A stretch of 64,000 bases of DNA from Mucilaginibacter sp. GTDB taxonomy: Bacteria > Bacteroidota > Bacteroidia > Sphingobacteriales > Sphingobacteriaceae. Below, piece by piece: positions 9,205 to 18,850 of this stretch (position 1 is its first letter; the number at the start of each line of letters is the position of its first letter). Under the pieces are notes generated by a model. The model saw only the letters and a list, made by a program, of their open reading frames with translations, was not told the origin of the DNA and did not search any database. Both the position numbers and the translations under genes were made by a program. The stretch spans positions 1 through 64,000 of the forward strand of contig NZ_JAQBOC010000060.1 of assembly GCF_028288225.1 (NCBI RefSeq). The letters run 5' to 3'.

Positions 9205-11382
9205 ATGAAAAACATTTTATTTTTCTTCTGCCTTATCGCGCTGGCTTTTACCGTAAATGCGCAGGATCAACCAAACCAATTAAAAGAAAAAACGGCTTTT
9301 CAAACCAGCAGCCCGTGGATGCCAGAGATTGATGTACGATCAGACATTGCCATAGTTTATGGCGCTAATGACAGGGCAGGAATGACATTTGAAGAGCGCG
9401 TAAAATCATGGCGCGACCATGGCTACCAAGTAAATTTTATGACAGGCATTGCCTGGGGTCAGTATTACGATTACTTTTTGGGTAAGTGGGACGGAAAAAA
9501 CCATCTTGGTGTTGGCCAGGTAACCATGAAGGGCGATACCATTTTCCATGGTAAAAACATGCCTTACGTTGTCCCTGTACAGTCGTTTATTGATTATATG
9601 AAAACGGCAGTTGTTAAAAGGGTGATCGATGCCAATATCGGCACCATATTTTTAGAGGAGCCTGAGTTTTGGGCTCGCGCAGGTTACAGCGCGCCATTTA
9701 AAAAAGAATGGCAAAAATACTACGGCTTTCCATGGAAACCCCAGGATGCATCAGCCGAAAATACTTATCTATCGAGTAAACTTAAATATCATTTATATTA
9801 TGATGCTATAAAACAGGTATCCGAATACGCCAAATCATACGGTAAAAGTAAAGGGATGAACATTAAGGTTTTTATAGCAACGCATTCCCTTGTTAACTAC
9901 TCCTCATGGCAAATTGTAAGTCCGGAAGCAAGCCTGGCCTCGTTGCCTAGTATTGATGGCTACATTGCCCAGGTGTGGACAGGCACCGCCCGTGAACCTA
10001 CGTACTTTAACGGGATCCAAAAAGAACGCGTTTTTGAAAACGCCTTCCTTGAATATGGTTCCGCAGTTTCAATGACCGCGCCAACCAAACGCAAGATGTT
10101 CCTTTTAACAGACCCTATTGAAGATCGTGTACATGACTGGAGCGATTATAAACGCAACTACCAGGCTACATTTACAGCCAAACTTTTGTACCCTATGGTT
10201 GCTGATTATGAAGTAATGCCGTGGCCCGAAAGGATCTATACCCATCCTTACCCGGTACCCGGCAGTAATGAAAAAATCCTGATCCCGCAATTTTATTCAA
10301 CCCAAATGCAGATAATGGTTAATGCTTTAAACAGTATGCCTAAATCAACTAACCAGGTATCAGGCGTAAATGGTGTTGGGGTATTAATGAGCAATACGCT
10401 GATGTTTCAGCGCTTTCCTACCCATAACGGGTTTGAGGATCCGCAGTTTTCCAATTTTTACGGGCAAACGTTGCCATTGTTAAAACGTGGCGTACCGGTA
10501 CAAACCGTACACATGGAGAACCTAAGCTATGCCGCGTCATTACAGGATATTAAGGTTTTAGTGATGAGCTATTCAAACATGAAACCGGTATCAGCAGAAA
10601 TACATACCGAATTAGCCGGCTGGGTTAAAAAGGGAGGTGTATTAATTTACTGCGGAAGAGATGACGACCCTTATCAATCAGTAATGGAATGGTGGGATAC
10701 AAAAAGAAACAAATTTATGGCACCATCGCAACATCTGTTCAAACTGCTGCGCATAAAGCCAGCAAAAGACAACCAGAAATTCAAAGTTGGCAAGGGCGCT
10801 GTTTATGTGTTAAGGCAAAATCCAAAGGAATTTGTGATGCAGGCAAATAACGACAGCACCTACGTAAGCCTTATAAAAAAGGGTTATGAAAATGACGCTA
10901 AAGCAGGCGGGCTGACATTCAAAAACAGCCTGTACCTTGAAAGGGGGCCTTATGATATTGTTTCGGTAATGGATGAGAATGCCGACAGCAAGCCGTATAC
11001 TATAAATGGCCCGGTGATCGATCTTTTTGATCCGCAATTGCCTGTATTAGCCGAAAAAACTGTAAACCCCGGCGAGCAGGCATTATTATACGTTGTAGGC
11101 CGTGTGGCTGATAAAACAAAGCCCCAGGTTTTGGCATCGGCATCAAGAATTTATGAAGAAAACATACAAAGCGGCAGTTATTCATTTGTTGCCAAAAGCC
11201 CTATAAAAACATTGAACAGCGCACGCGTGCTGTTACCATCGCAACCAAAAAACACTACGGTTACCGATAGCAAAGGACAAACTATCACCGATGTTAAGAC
11301 ATCATGGGACCCATCATCAAACACGCTCTACCTCGGCTTTGCCAACAGCCCCGATGGTATAAAGGTTGATTTGAAATGGTAA
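9205..11382 (+). CDS. Secreted TIM-barrel-like putative glycoside hydrolase with GATase-like C-terminal half; family unassigned
   Basis: I start this at the ATG at 9205 because it opens directly with a signal peptide (MKNILFFFCLIALAFTVNAQ). An upstream TTG at 9160 lies in the arm of an inverted repeat and would bury the signal. The 725-residue product has a likely (beta/alpha)8 domain (about 25-340) with a FLEEPEFWARAG loop at a place where a catalytic acid is common. A domain with alternating hydrophobic strands follows (about 395-560, IKVLVMSYSNMKP, KKGGVLIYCGRDDD), resembling the GATase-like middle domain of GH42-type enzymes, then a beta-rich tail. I do not recognise a defined GH family. 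Its place between SusCD and GH92 supports a glycan-degrading role. Confidence 0.65.
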   Translation: MKNILFFFCLIALAFTVNAQDQPNQLKEKTAFQTSSPWMPEIDVRSDIAIVYGANDRAGMTFEERVKSWRDHGYQVNFMTGIAWGQYYDYFLGKWDGKNHLGVGQVTMKGDTIFHGKNMPYVVPVQSFIDYMKTAVVKRVIDANIGTIFLEEPEFWARAGYSAPFKKEWQKYYGFPWKPQDASAENTYLSSKLKYHLYYDAIKQVSEYAKSYGKSKGMNIKVFIATHSLVNYSSWQIVSPEASLASLPSIDGYIAQVWTGTAREPTYFNGIQKERVFENAFLEYGSAVSMTAPTKRKMFLLTDPIEDRVHDWSDYKRNYQATFTAKLLYPMVADYEVMPWPERIYTHPYPVPGSNEKILIPQFYSTQMQIMVNALNSMPKSTNQVSGVNGVGVLMSNTLMFQRFPTHNGFEDPQFSNFYGQTLPLLKRGVPVQTVHMENLSYAASLQDIKVLVMSYSNMKPVSAEIHTELAGWVKKGGVLIYCGRDDDPYQSVMEWWDTKRNKFMAPSQHLFKLLRIKPAKDNQKFKVGKGAVYVLRQNPKEFVMQANNDSTYVSLIKKGYENDAKAGGLTFKNSLYLERGPYDIVSVMDENADSKPYTINGPVIDLFDPQLPVLAEKTVNPGEQALLYVVGRVADKTKPQVLASASRIYEENIQSGSYSFVAKSPIKTLNSARVLLPSQPKNTTVTDSKGQTITDVKTSWDPSSNTLYLGFANSPDGIKVDLKW

Positions 11383-11411
11383 TAAGAGCTTTTTTGAGGA
11401 AAGGTTGGTTT

Positions 11412-11447
11412 CTTCCGTGCACGAGCAATCGTGCGCGGGAGTTTTTT
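11412..11447 (+). terminator. Rho-independent terminator after the TIM-barrel gene
   Basis: A GC-rich hairpin centred on gcacga/tcgtgc (11412-11441) is followed by TTTTTT (11442-11447), 30 bp behind the stop codon at 11382. It should end or weaken the SusCD transcript before the lipoprotein gene at 11510. Confidence 0.7.
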
Positions 11448-11509
11448 GAAGCCGGAATTTTCCATAAAGTGCTACTCAAATGGAGTTAATAAATTAACCA
11501 GGAAAAGCT

Positions 11510-12514
11510 ATGAGAAAGCGCACATTTATTATCAATAGCCTCGCAACGCTTGTGCTATTTATTTCATGTCAAAAAAGTAATAATAACTTAAACATTAAAC
11601 AGCAACTGCCTTCCGCGCCACCGTCGGATGGGCCAAGGGCTATGCTGAGAGGTTATATTGAAAATGTAACTACTGCCGATGGTAAGATTTATGCAGCTAA
11701 AGATAATACAGGTAAAACTATGGATTGCCTTAAAATAATTGCAAATCCTTCGGGGGGCTATATTGGCGTGTACCATACCATGATAGCCGGTACATTTAAA
11801 ACAAATGTTGCATCCTCAACAGACCTGCTTCACTGGACATGGATAAGGGAGCTTGCCGGCAGCGTTACCGGCGGGGCCTCGCAACCTACTATTGCCGCTA
11901 CTGCCGGAGGTGGCTTTGTTATGGTATGGGAACAGGAACCAAACAATCACCTTAAATTCAGTTATTTTAACAGCTGGATGGATCTGAAAAACGGGACAGT
12001 TGGTAAAACATACGAAGCGCCGCATACGCTCTCATCCTGCGCAGAGGGTACGCCTAATATTTACTCGGCGAGCAGTACTTCTGTTGATGTTGGCTTTCAT
12101 TATTGGAGCAATTGTGATGTTGACCGCCAGGCGCGCGGCACAACCAACTGGACATCATGGAGCGCAAGTGCTCAAACACAAATTGACAATGCAATTTTAT
12201 ATTGGGGTGTTAAAGGAAATATTGGCGACCGGGACGGCTACCTGAACTTTCAGACCTATAACTTTGGTGTTATTGAAGGCCAGGGTACCAAAGGCGACTT
12301 TGGAACCTGGAAATGTTATCTGTATGATTATCAAACGGGGAACGCTGATAAATTGTCCATCCATACAGATGGCGGCAGTGCCGCATTTGCAAACCCTACA
12401 ATTACCTTATTAACAGTTGGCGGCCAGCCGGCAATTGTTGTTACTCAATTTATCCCTTCACAGGGATCAGCCGGCGGCGAATCCGGGGAGCTGATCTATT
12501 ACAAGAAAATTTAA
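11510..12514 (+). CDS. Beta-propeller-like secreted lipoprotein of unknown function
   Basis: A 334-residue lipoprotein (lipobox LFISC, Cys20). The mature part shows repeated SSTDLLHWTW, GGGFVMVWEQ and WMDLKNGTVG blocks, the pattern of five-bladed propellers (GH43/GH32/sialidase-like folds), with several Trp and Asp residues. I cannot identify the catalytic acids of a specific GH family. It lies between the putative TIM-barrel hydrolase and GH92 and may be a glycan-binding or hydrolytic partner. A tract of polar residues after Cys20 (KSNNNLNIKQQ) looks like a surface-lipoprotein linker. Confidence 0.6.
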   Translation: MRKRTFIINSLATLVLFISCQKSNNNLNIKQQLPSAPPSDGPRAMLRGYIENVTTADGKIYAAKDNTGKTMDCLKIIANPSGGYIGVYHTMIAGTFKTNVASSTDLLHWTWIRELAGSVTGGASQPTIAATAGGGFVMVWEQEPNNHLKFSYFNSWMDLKNGTVGKTYEAPHTLSSCAEGTPNIYSASSTSVDVGFHYWSNCDVDRQARGTTNWTSWSASAQTQIDNAILYWGVKGNIGDRDGYLNFQTYNFGVIEGQGTKGDFGTWKCYLYDYQTGNADKLSIHTDGGSAAFANPTITLLTVGGQPAIVVTQFIPSQGSAGGESGELIYYKKI

Positions 12515-12561
12515 TCCCTTAACATAACCGTCAGACTTTCTTATTAGAATATCCATAATAC

Positions 12562-14844
12562 ATGAAAACCGTCATTCTATTAGCTGCATTACTTCTTCCT
12601 CTTTCTTTATTCGCACAATCACCTGGTGGTGTTACTGATCCTGTCGATCTGATCAATCCTCTGATGGGAACTGCTTCTAAACCGTCACTCTCAAACGGCA
12701 ATACTTACCCGGCCATAGCGTTGCCCTGGGGTATGAACTTCTGGACACCGCAAACCGGTAAAATGGGTAATGGCTGGCAGTATACTTATGAGGTCGATAA
12801 GATCCTTGGCTTTAAACAAACCCATCAGCCATCGCCATGGATGAATGACTATGGCATGTTCTCTATCTTCCCTGAAACCGGCAAACTCATACTCGACGAA
12901 GGTAAACGGGCCAGTTGGTTCTCACATAAGGCCGAAATTGCAAAGCCTTACTATTACAGCGTTTACCTTGCCGATTATGATGTTACCACCGAAATTACGC
13001 CAACCGAACGGAGCGCCAGCTTCAGGTTTACTTTTCCAAAAAGTGACAGCTCTCATATTTTAATTGATGCTTTCGATAAAGGATCGTATGTAAAGATCAT
13101 CCCAGGCGAACAAAAGATAGTTGGCTACAGTACCAAAAACAGCGGGGCAGTAACCGAAAACTTTAAAAACTACTTTGTTATTTATATCGATAAGCCTTTT
13201 GAGCTGGCAGCGGCCTGGCATGATAAGCAAACCGTTGATGGCAAGCTTGAATACACAGGCGACCATGCTGGTGCGGTTATCAGCTTTAAAACAAAAAAGG
13301 GAGAGCAGGTTCACCTGCGGGTAGCTTCATCCTTTATCAGCATTGAGCAGGCTGAAATCAACTTAAAACGTGAGCTTGCAAATGACAGCTTTGAGGTAAC
13401 TAAACAAAAAGCAAAGGCTACATGGAACAAAACCCTGAGCCGGTTAAATGTTGAGGGCGGCGCTATCGATCAAACCCGTACTTTTTACTCTTGCCTTTAC
13501 CGTATGCTTTTCTTCCCCAACAAAATGTATGAGGTCGATGCCAACGGGAAAAACATTCATTATAGCCCGTATAATGGCAAAATATTGCCGGGATACCTGT
13601 TTGCGGGTACTGGTTTTTGGGATACCTTCAGGGCGCTTTATCCCTTTCTTAACCTTGTTTATCCATCTATAAATAAAGAAATGCAGGAGGGCCTGATAAA
13701 TGATTACAAAGAAGGCGGGTGGCTGCCCGAATGGTCGAGCCCGGGTTATGCCGATTGTATGATAGGCAATAACTCAGCATCGGTAGTTGCCGAGGCTTAT
13801 TTAAAAGGGATGCGTGGTTATGATATTAAAACCCTGTATGAGGCATTAAAGCATGGAGCAAATAATGAAGGGCCAAATGCGGCCGGACGAAGGGGCGTAC
13901 AATATTATAATACCTTAGGCTATGTGCCTTATGATGTAAAGATCAATGAAAATGCCGCCCGCACACTGGAATATGCTTATGATGATTTTGCAATTTATCA
14001 GCTTGGCAAAGCGCTTGGCCGCCCGGCAGCTGAAATTGATATTTATAAAAAACGCAGCCAAAATTACCGCAACCTGTATGATAAGCAAACCGGTTTAATG
14101 CGTGGCAAAAACAAGGATGGATCATTTGAAACGCCTTTTAACCCTTTTAAATGGGGAGATGCTTTTACCGAAGGAAACAGCTGGCATTATAGCTGGGGTG
14201 TTTTTCATGATATCCAGGGCCTGATTAACCTGATGGGCGACAAGCAGCAATTTGTGGCTAAGCTCGATTCGGTATTTACCCTACCTCCTGTTTTTGACGA
14301 TAGCTATTACGGAACTGTGATCCACGAGATCCGCGAGATGCAGATAGCCAACATGGGGCAATATGCGCATGGTAACCAGCCCATTCAACACATGATATAC
14401 CTGTATAATTTTGCCGGCGAGCCATGGAAAACTCAATACTGGGCCCGCGAAACTATGAATAAACTCTACAAAGCCACGCCTGATGGTTATTGCGGCGATG
14501 AAGATAACGGGCAAACATCGGCCTGGTATGTATTTTCGGCAATGGGCTTTTACCCGGTAACCCCGGCTAGCGACCAGTATGTGTTAGGCGCGCCACTGTT
14601 TAAAAAGTTGACTATCAATTTAGAGAATGGTAAAACCATCACCATAAACGCAGCAAACAATAGCGCGGAAAACAAATATGTAAACAGCCTGCAGGTTAAC
14701 GGCAAACCCTATAATTTTAACTGGCTGAGCCATAAAGCATTGCTGGAAGGTGCTGATCTTAATTTTGATATGTCGGCAACGCCAAATAAGCAAAGGGGGA
14801 TTGATAAGGCAGCTGTGCCTTATTCAATGTCGAATGAGAAATAA
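12562..14844 (+). CDS. GH92 family alpha-mannosidase, secreted
   Basis: A 760-residue enzyme with a signal peptide ending near LFAQ (residue 19). The GH92 hallmarks are all visible: NPLMGT and GNTYPAIALPWGM near the N-terminus, GTGFWDTFRALYPF, the HEIREM segment that carries the likely catalytic Glu, GNQPIQHMIYLYN, and the C-terminal GDEDNGQTSAWYVFSAMGFYPV block with the candidate base Asp. GH92 enzymes are Ca2+-dependent exo-acting alpha-mannosidases, mostly alpha-1,2 or alpha-1,3, acting on N-glycans or fungal mannan. It closes the first locus and gives the best clue to its substrate. Linkage specificity cannot be read here. Confidence 0.94.
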   Translation: MKTVILLAALLLPLSLFAQSPGGVTDPVDLINPLMGTASKPSLSNGNTYPAIALPWGMNFWTPQTGKMGNGWQYTYEVDKILGFKQTHQPSPWMNDYGMFSIFPETGKLILDEGKRASWFSHKAEIAKPYYYSVYLADYDVTTEITPTERSASFRFTFPKSDSSHILIDAFDKGSYVKIIPGEQKIVGYSTKNSGAVTENFKNYFVIYIDKPFELAAAWHDKQTVDGKLEYTGDHAGAVISFKTKKGEQVHLRVASSFISIEQAEINLKRELANDSFEVTKQKAKATWNKTLSRLNVEGGAIDQTRTFYSCLYRMLFFPNKMYEVDANGKNIHYSPYNGKILPGYLFAGTGFWDTFRALYPFLNLVYPSINKEMQEGLINDYKEGGWLPEWSSPGYADCMIGNNSASVVAEAYLKGMRGYDIKTLYEALKHGANNEGPNAAGRRGVQYYNTLGYVPYDVKINENAARTLEYAYDDFAIYQLGKALGRPAAEIDIYKKRSQNYRNLYDKQTGLMRGKNKDGSFETPFNPFKWGDAFTEGNSWHYSWGVFHDIQGLINLMGDKQQFVAKLDSVFTLPPVFDDSYYGTVIHEIREMQIANMGQYAHGNQPIQHMIYLYNFAGEPWKTQYWARETMNKLYKATPDGYCGDEDNGQTSAWYVFSAMGFYPVTPASDQYVLGAPLFKKLTINLENGKTITINAANNSAENKYVNSLQVNGKPYNFNWLSHKALLEGADLNFDMSATPNKQRGIDKAAVPYSMSNEK

Positions 14845-14888
14845 AAAAATATTTGAACCATGATTGTTATGTATCAAGCAATCATGGT
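14843..14888 (-). terminator. Terminator hairpin between convergent GH92 and CheB/CheR genes
   Basis: A perfect 10-bp stem (14857-14866 with 14879-14888). On the minus strand it is followed by a T-rich run (complement of 14843-14850), so it mainly ends the minus-strand signalling gene at 14897. On the plus strand it is followed by A's rather than T's. Confidence 0.7.
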
Positions 14889-14896
14889 CCAAAAAA

Positions 14897-17800
14897 TTAT
14901 AAAGGCAACGTAAACCAAAATGTTGAGCCAACGCCTACTTCACTATCAATGCCAATGTTCCCGCCGTGCCGTTTAATAATTTCTGAACAAATATAAAGCC
15001 CCAGTCCCAGTCCTGAATATTGCCCGCCATTATAATCTGCCCGGTAATAGCGGTCAAACAAATGGGGGATCTTATCCTTCGGAATGCCCGGACCGGAATC
15101 CTTAATAGAGATCTTAATTACATTGCCATCCTTCTCAACAATTACATAGATGATCTTGCTATCTGGCGCATATTTAACAGCATTGTTCACCAGGTTAACC
15201 ACTACCTGTTCAATCCGGTCTTCATCGGCATTTACCTGCAGTGTTTCATCTCCCTGTATAACCAGTTCATGGTCACCTGCCGCCCGCACATGAACGCAAC
15301 ACAGATTTAGCATATCGGCAATGGTAAACGGAGCTTTATTTAACCTTAACTGCCCTTCTTTCATACTATTAACATTTAACAGCTCGTCAATAAGGCGTGT
15401 TATTCTTTCCATACTCCTGTTAGCCTGGTCAAGAAACTTTGGCAGCATCGGCGAAGGGTTGCTCTTCATCCGGTCAAGCAATTGCAGCGATGCTTTAAGG
15501 CTTGTGATAGGTGTTTTTAACTCATGACTGGCTATGCTTATAAATTCGTCTTTTTTCCGCAGCATCTCTATCGTGCTATCTTCCAGTTCCTTTTCAATAG
15601 AAATATCAAGAACAGTACCTATAAAACGTGTGGCTTTATTTTTTTTATTAAAATAAGCTTTGCCCTTTGACTTTATCCAGCGCAGCTTTTGGTCATTTTG
15701 GCCAATAGAGCGGTACTCAACATTAAATTCCCCTCCATTTACTCCGTTCAATGCTTTATTTATGGCATCATCGGTATCGGCACGGTCATCAGGATGAATA
15801 AGCTTTAAAAAAATCTCAAAGTTAATTTCATCTGCCGGTGCAAGGCCAAATAGCTCTTTGTTCCGGTTATCCCATATCAGTTCCCTGGTTATTGGGTTAA
15901 AATCCCATGCCCCTATCCCGGCAGATTCAATTGCAAAATGCAGCCTTTCTTTACTTTCGGCCAGTAAACGTTCAGCTTCGGCAAGCCCTTCTTCCACTTT
16001 CCGCTTATCGGTTATATCATGTATGGCCAGCAAGGTTAGCTTTTCGTTAGTATAGGTATCAAACTGCCTTGCAGTTAGCTGCATTATCCTGCGGCCTATG
16101 GTTTTAAAAATATGGTCAACTTCAAAAGCCTTAAAAAAGCCCTGCTCCGGTAATACTTTTTCTAACTGATGCCTCAAGGCAGGGATATCCCATTGCCTAT
16201 TGCCCAGGTCATATATAAATTTCCCCTCGGTGTCTTCCTCATTCACCCTGAACATATTGTAAAAACCGTCTGTCGCACGTAATACAACAAGGTCCTTATC
16301 CAAAATAACCAACGGATCATGTATGGTATTAAAGATCTCCTCGGTATATTTTCTTGAGTTGTTCAGTTGATCATTACGGTCAAGCAACTCATTATTAACA
16401 ATAGTAATTTCCTCGTTGGTACTTTGCAGCTCCTCGGTTGATGTTTCCAGCTCTTCATTCAAACTGCGGAGCTCCTCACTCCCGGATAGCAGCTCTTCAT
16501 TGGCGCTTTGCAATTCTTCATTGGCGGCTTCCTGTACTTCGGTTATTGTCCGCATATCCTCACGGGTTTGGCTCAACTCTTTTTCCAGCTGATCTATGCG
16601 CTGTACCCAGGCATTTATACTTTCCTGCGGATGTTTGGATGATGTGATATTTTTACCTAAAAACGATGCTCCTGAAAGAATGCTATTTTGAAAAAGTATT
16701 AAATAATAAGTTTCCTCCGCATCAGCTATCGGTATTACTTCAATATTAACATATTGCTGTGCTTCGTCTACCTTAAATGAAATGCCTTCTTTTCGTACCG
16801 TAATGTGCTTGGTTTTAGCCAGGTGCAGCAGGTTCCTTATCTCAAACGAAAGGCCTTCCCGCGCCATTTTCAATACATTGAAACTTGGTTTCCCCGGCGA
16901 TACCGTAAGCCATGCATCCGTTTTACCACGAAACTGGATAATATCAAAAGCCTGGTTAACCATAACACCCGCAGGTGTATATTTTGATAATAATATGTTA
17001 TCAGCAATTTTATTAATATCCTTTTCGCTGTTTTTGTCAGGTGCTGACTGGTCAAGGTCCCTTAAAGTTTGCTCACTCCTTTCAGATGTTACCGTTCTGA
17101 ACCGTCCATGAGGGCCCTTTGACTGGTAGATCTTTTCGTGCTTATTAGTAGGTGCAAACAGGTCAGTGCTGGTGCCTATGGTTTCTGATTTACCCAGTAC
17201 TAAATAGCCCCGCTCATTCAACGCATAATGAAAGGTAGCCAAAGCCCTTTTTTGCAGTACCGGTTCAAGGTATATCATAACATTCCGGCAGCTCACCAAA
17301 TCTATTTTTGAAAAAGGAGGGTCTTTTAATAAATTATGATGTGCAAAAACACACATCTCCCTTATTGATTTATTTACCTGGTAGCTGCCATCCAGCTTAT
17401 TAAAAAACTGTTGGATCTGCATTGCTGAAAGGCCCTCAAGTTCCGTCTGGCGGTAAATACCGGTCCTGGCCCTTGATATGGCAGTTTCAGACACGTCGGT
17501 TGCAAAGATCTGTATTTTGCGGGTAGTAATTTTATCACCCAAATATTCCTGGAGACAAATAGCCATTGAATAGGCTTCCTCGCCGGTAGCGCAACCTGCT
17601 ACCCAGATCCTTAACGGCTCGTTTGGTGTTTTTTGAAGCAGCAGGCCCGGCAGTATGTTATTACATAACAATTCAAAGCTTTGCGAATCCCGGAAAAAAT
17701 TAGTTACTGATATCAGCATGTCATTATATAGAGCGTCCTGTTCACTTTTATTTTCCCTCAAAAAAGTTAAATAATCCTTTGGATTATCAATCTTATTCAG

Positions 17801-18562
17801 GGCCATACGCCGAACAATACGACGCTTAATGGTATTTTGCTTATAGTTGGTAAAATCAACTCCCCTTCGGATGCGCAAAACTGTAAGCAGCTGCCTGAAA
17901 ATCTCCTCATCCTGTTCGGACTCATTTTGTTTGACTTCTGAAGAGGTGTGATTTGCGTTAAAGGGATGGTTAATATTTATAAGTTTTGGAATAATTTGGT
18001 CGGCCGGCAAAATAAAATCAACCGCACCCGACCTGATAGCGCTTTTGGGCATGCTATCAAATGTCGCCGAATCCTCACTTTGGGCAAATGTTAGTCCCCC
18101 GTATGATTTAATTACCTGTAAACCAAGTGTACCATCATCTAATGCACCCGATAATACCACGCCAACGGCAAAACTTTGATGCACTACTGCAAGTGATGAG
18201 AAGAAAATGTCGATGGTTTTAACCTTTTTATTTTTTAACGGCTCAAGCTTAAGCACCCCGTCTACAGCTGTAAGTATGCTGCCCGGCGGGATGATATAAA
18301 CGTGGTTAGGTTCCAAATGGATATTATCGGCAATTAAATAAACCGGAATTTTAATAAGCTTTTGAAAAATTTCGGGCAAATAACTATCGTACTCCGGGCT
18401 TAAGTGCTGTACAAATACATAAGCCATGCCCGAATCTTCAGGTACCGCCTGCAAAAATAGCTTAAATGCCTCTATGCCCCCTGCCGAAGCACCTATTCCA
18501 ACTACAGGGAATTGTTTTTCTGTGTTGAAGGTTTCAGGTGGAACGGGATCAGGTAATCGCAT
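14897..18562 (-). CDS. CheB-CheR-PAS-histidine kinase fusion protein
   Basis: A 1221-residue soluble signalling protein. Residues about 15-195 form a CheB methylesterase domain (GIGASAGG with Ser26, VQHLSPEYD with His53, GALDDGTLG with Asp142/143). Residues about 220-490 form a CheR methyltransferase (VAGCATGEEAYSM SAM-binding loop). A Glu-rich coiled coil of SANEELLSGSEEL-type repeats spans about 640-735. Two PAS regions follow, then HisKA (SIASHELKTPITS) and a HATPase domain (DSGPGIPKDKI, GLGLGLYICSEI) to the C-terminus. A receiver domain is absent. It probably integrates an input with phosphotransfer to a regulator encoded elsewhere. No chemotaxis genes lie nearby. Confidence 0.93.
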   Translation of the reverse strand: MRLPDPVPPETFNTEKQFPVVGIGASAGGIEAFKLFLQAVPEDSGMAYVFVQHLSPEYDSYLPEIFQKLIKIPVYLIADNIHLEPNHVYIIPPGSILTAVDGVLKLEPLKNKKVKTIDIFFSSLAVVHQSFAVGVVLSGALDDGTLGLQVIKSYGGLTFAQSEDSATFDSMPKSAIRSGAVDFILPADQIIPKLININHPFNANHTSSEVKQNESEQDEEIFRQLLTVLRIRRGVDFTNYKQNTIKRRIVRRMALNKIDNPKDYLTFLRENKSEQDALYNDMLISVTNFFRDSQSFELLCNNILPGLLLQKTPNEPLRIWVAGCATGEEAYSMAICLQEYLGDKITTRKIQIFATDVSETAISRARTGIYRQTELEGLSAMQIQQFFNKLDGSYQVNKSIREMCVFAHHNLLKDPPFSKIDLVSCRNVMIYLEPVLQKRALATFHYALNERGYLVLGKSETIGTSTDLFAPTNKHEKIYQSKGPHGRFRTVTSERSEQTLRDLDQSAPDKNSEKDINKIADNILLSKYTPAGVMVNQAFDIIQFRGKTDAWLTVSPGKPSFNVLKMAREGLSFEIRNLLHLAKTKHITVRKEGISFKVDEAQQYVNIEVIPIADAEETYYLILFQNSILSGASFLGKNITSSKHPQESINAWVQRIDQLEKELSQTREDMRTITEVQEAANEELQSANEELLSGSEELRSLNEELETSTEELQSTNEEITIVNNELLDRNDQLNNSRKYTEEIFNTIHDPLVILDKDLVVLRATDGFYNMFRVNEEDTEGKFIYDLGNRQWDIPALRHQLEKVLPEQGFFKAFEVDHIFKTIGRRIMQLTARQFDTYTNEKLTLLAIHDITDKRKVEEGLAEAERLLAESKERLHFAIESAGIGAWDFNPITRELIWDNRNKELFGLAPADEINFEIFLKLIHPDDRADTDDAINKALNGVNGGEFNVEYRSIGQNDQKLRWIKSKGKAYFNKKNKATRFIGTVLDISIEKELEDSTIEMLRKKDEFISIASHELKTPITSLKASLQLLDRMKSNPSPMLPKFLDQANRSMERITRLIDELLNVNSMKEGQLRLNKAPFTIADMLNLCCVHVRAAGDHELVIQGDETLQVNADEDRIEQVVVNLVNNAVKYAPDSKIIYVIVEKDGNVIKISIKDSGPGIPKDKIPHLFDRYYRADYNGGQYSGLGLGLYICSEIIKRHGGNIGIDSEVGVGSTFWFTLPL

Positions 18563-18773
18563 AATTAATATTTACAAATTGGATGGAAAGTTGGAAAAAG
18601 TAGCCATCAGAACGAAGATAAAGGTATAATAATTTAAATAAATGAAGTCCCTTACAAATAAATGCATATCCCCTGTTTTTAATAACAACGCCTCATTATT
18701 CAAACTGTTTTACTATCGGGTAACTCTTTTTATTTAATAATTAATCTCATAGGATTAACCGCGTAAAATTCAA

Positions 18774-18812
18774 TAAAAAAATACCCCCCTCATCGTTTCC
18801 AATGAGAGGGGT
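18774..18812 (-). terminator. Terminator of the second SusCD operon
   Basis: The hairpin 18784-18811 (cccctcat against atgagagggg, one bulged base) is followed on the minus strand by a run of T's (complement of 18774-18780). It lies 40 bp behind the SusD stop. Confidence 0.85.
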
Positions 18813-18850
18813 TTCTAACTTTACTTAATTAACCAATCGATCTTATTATC

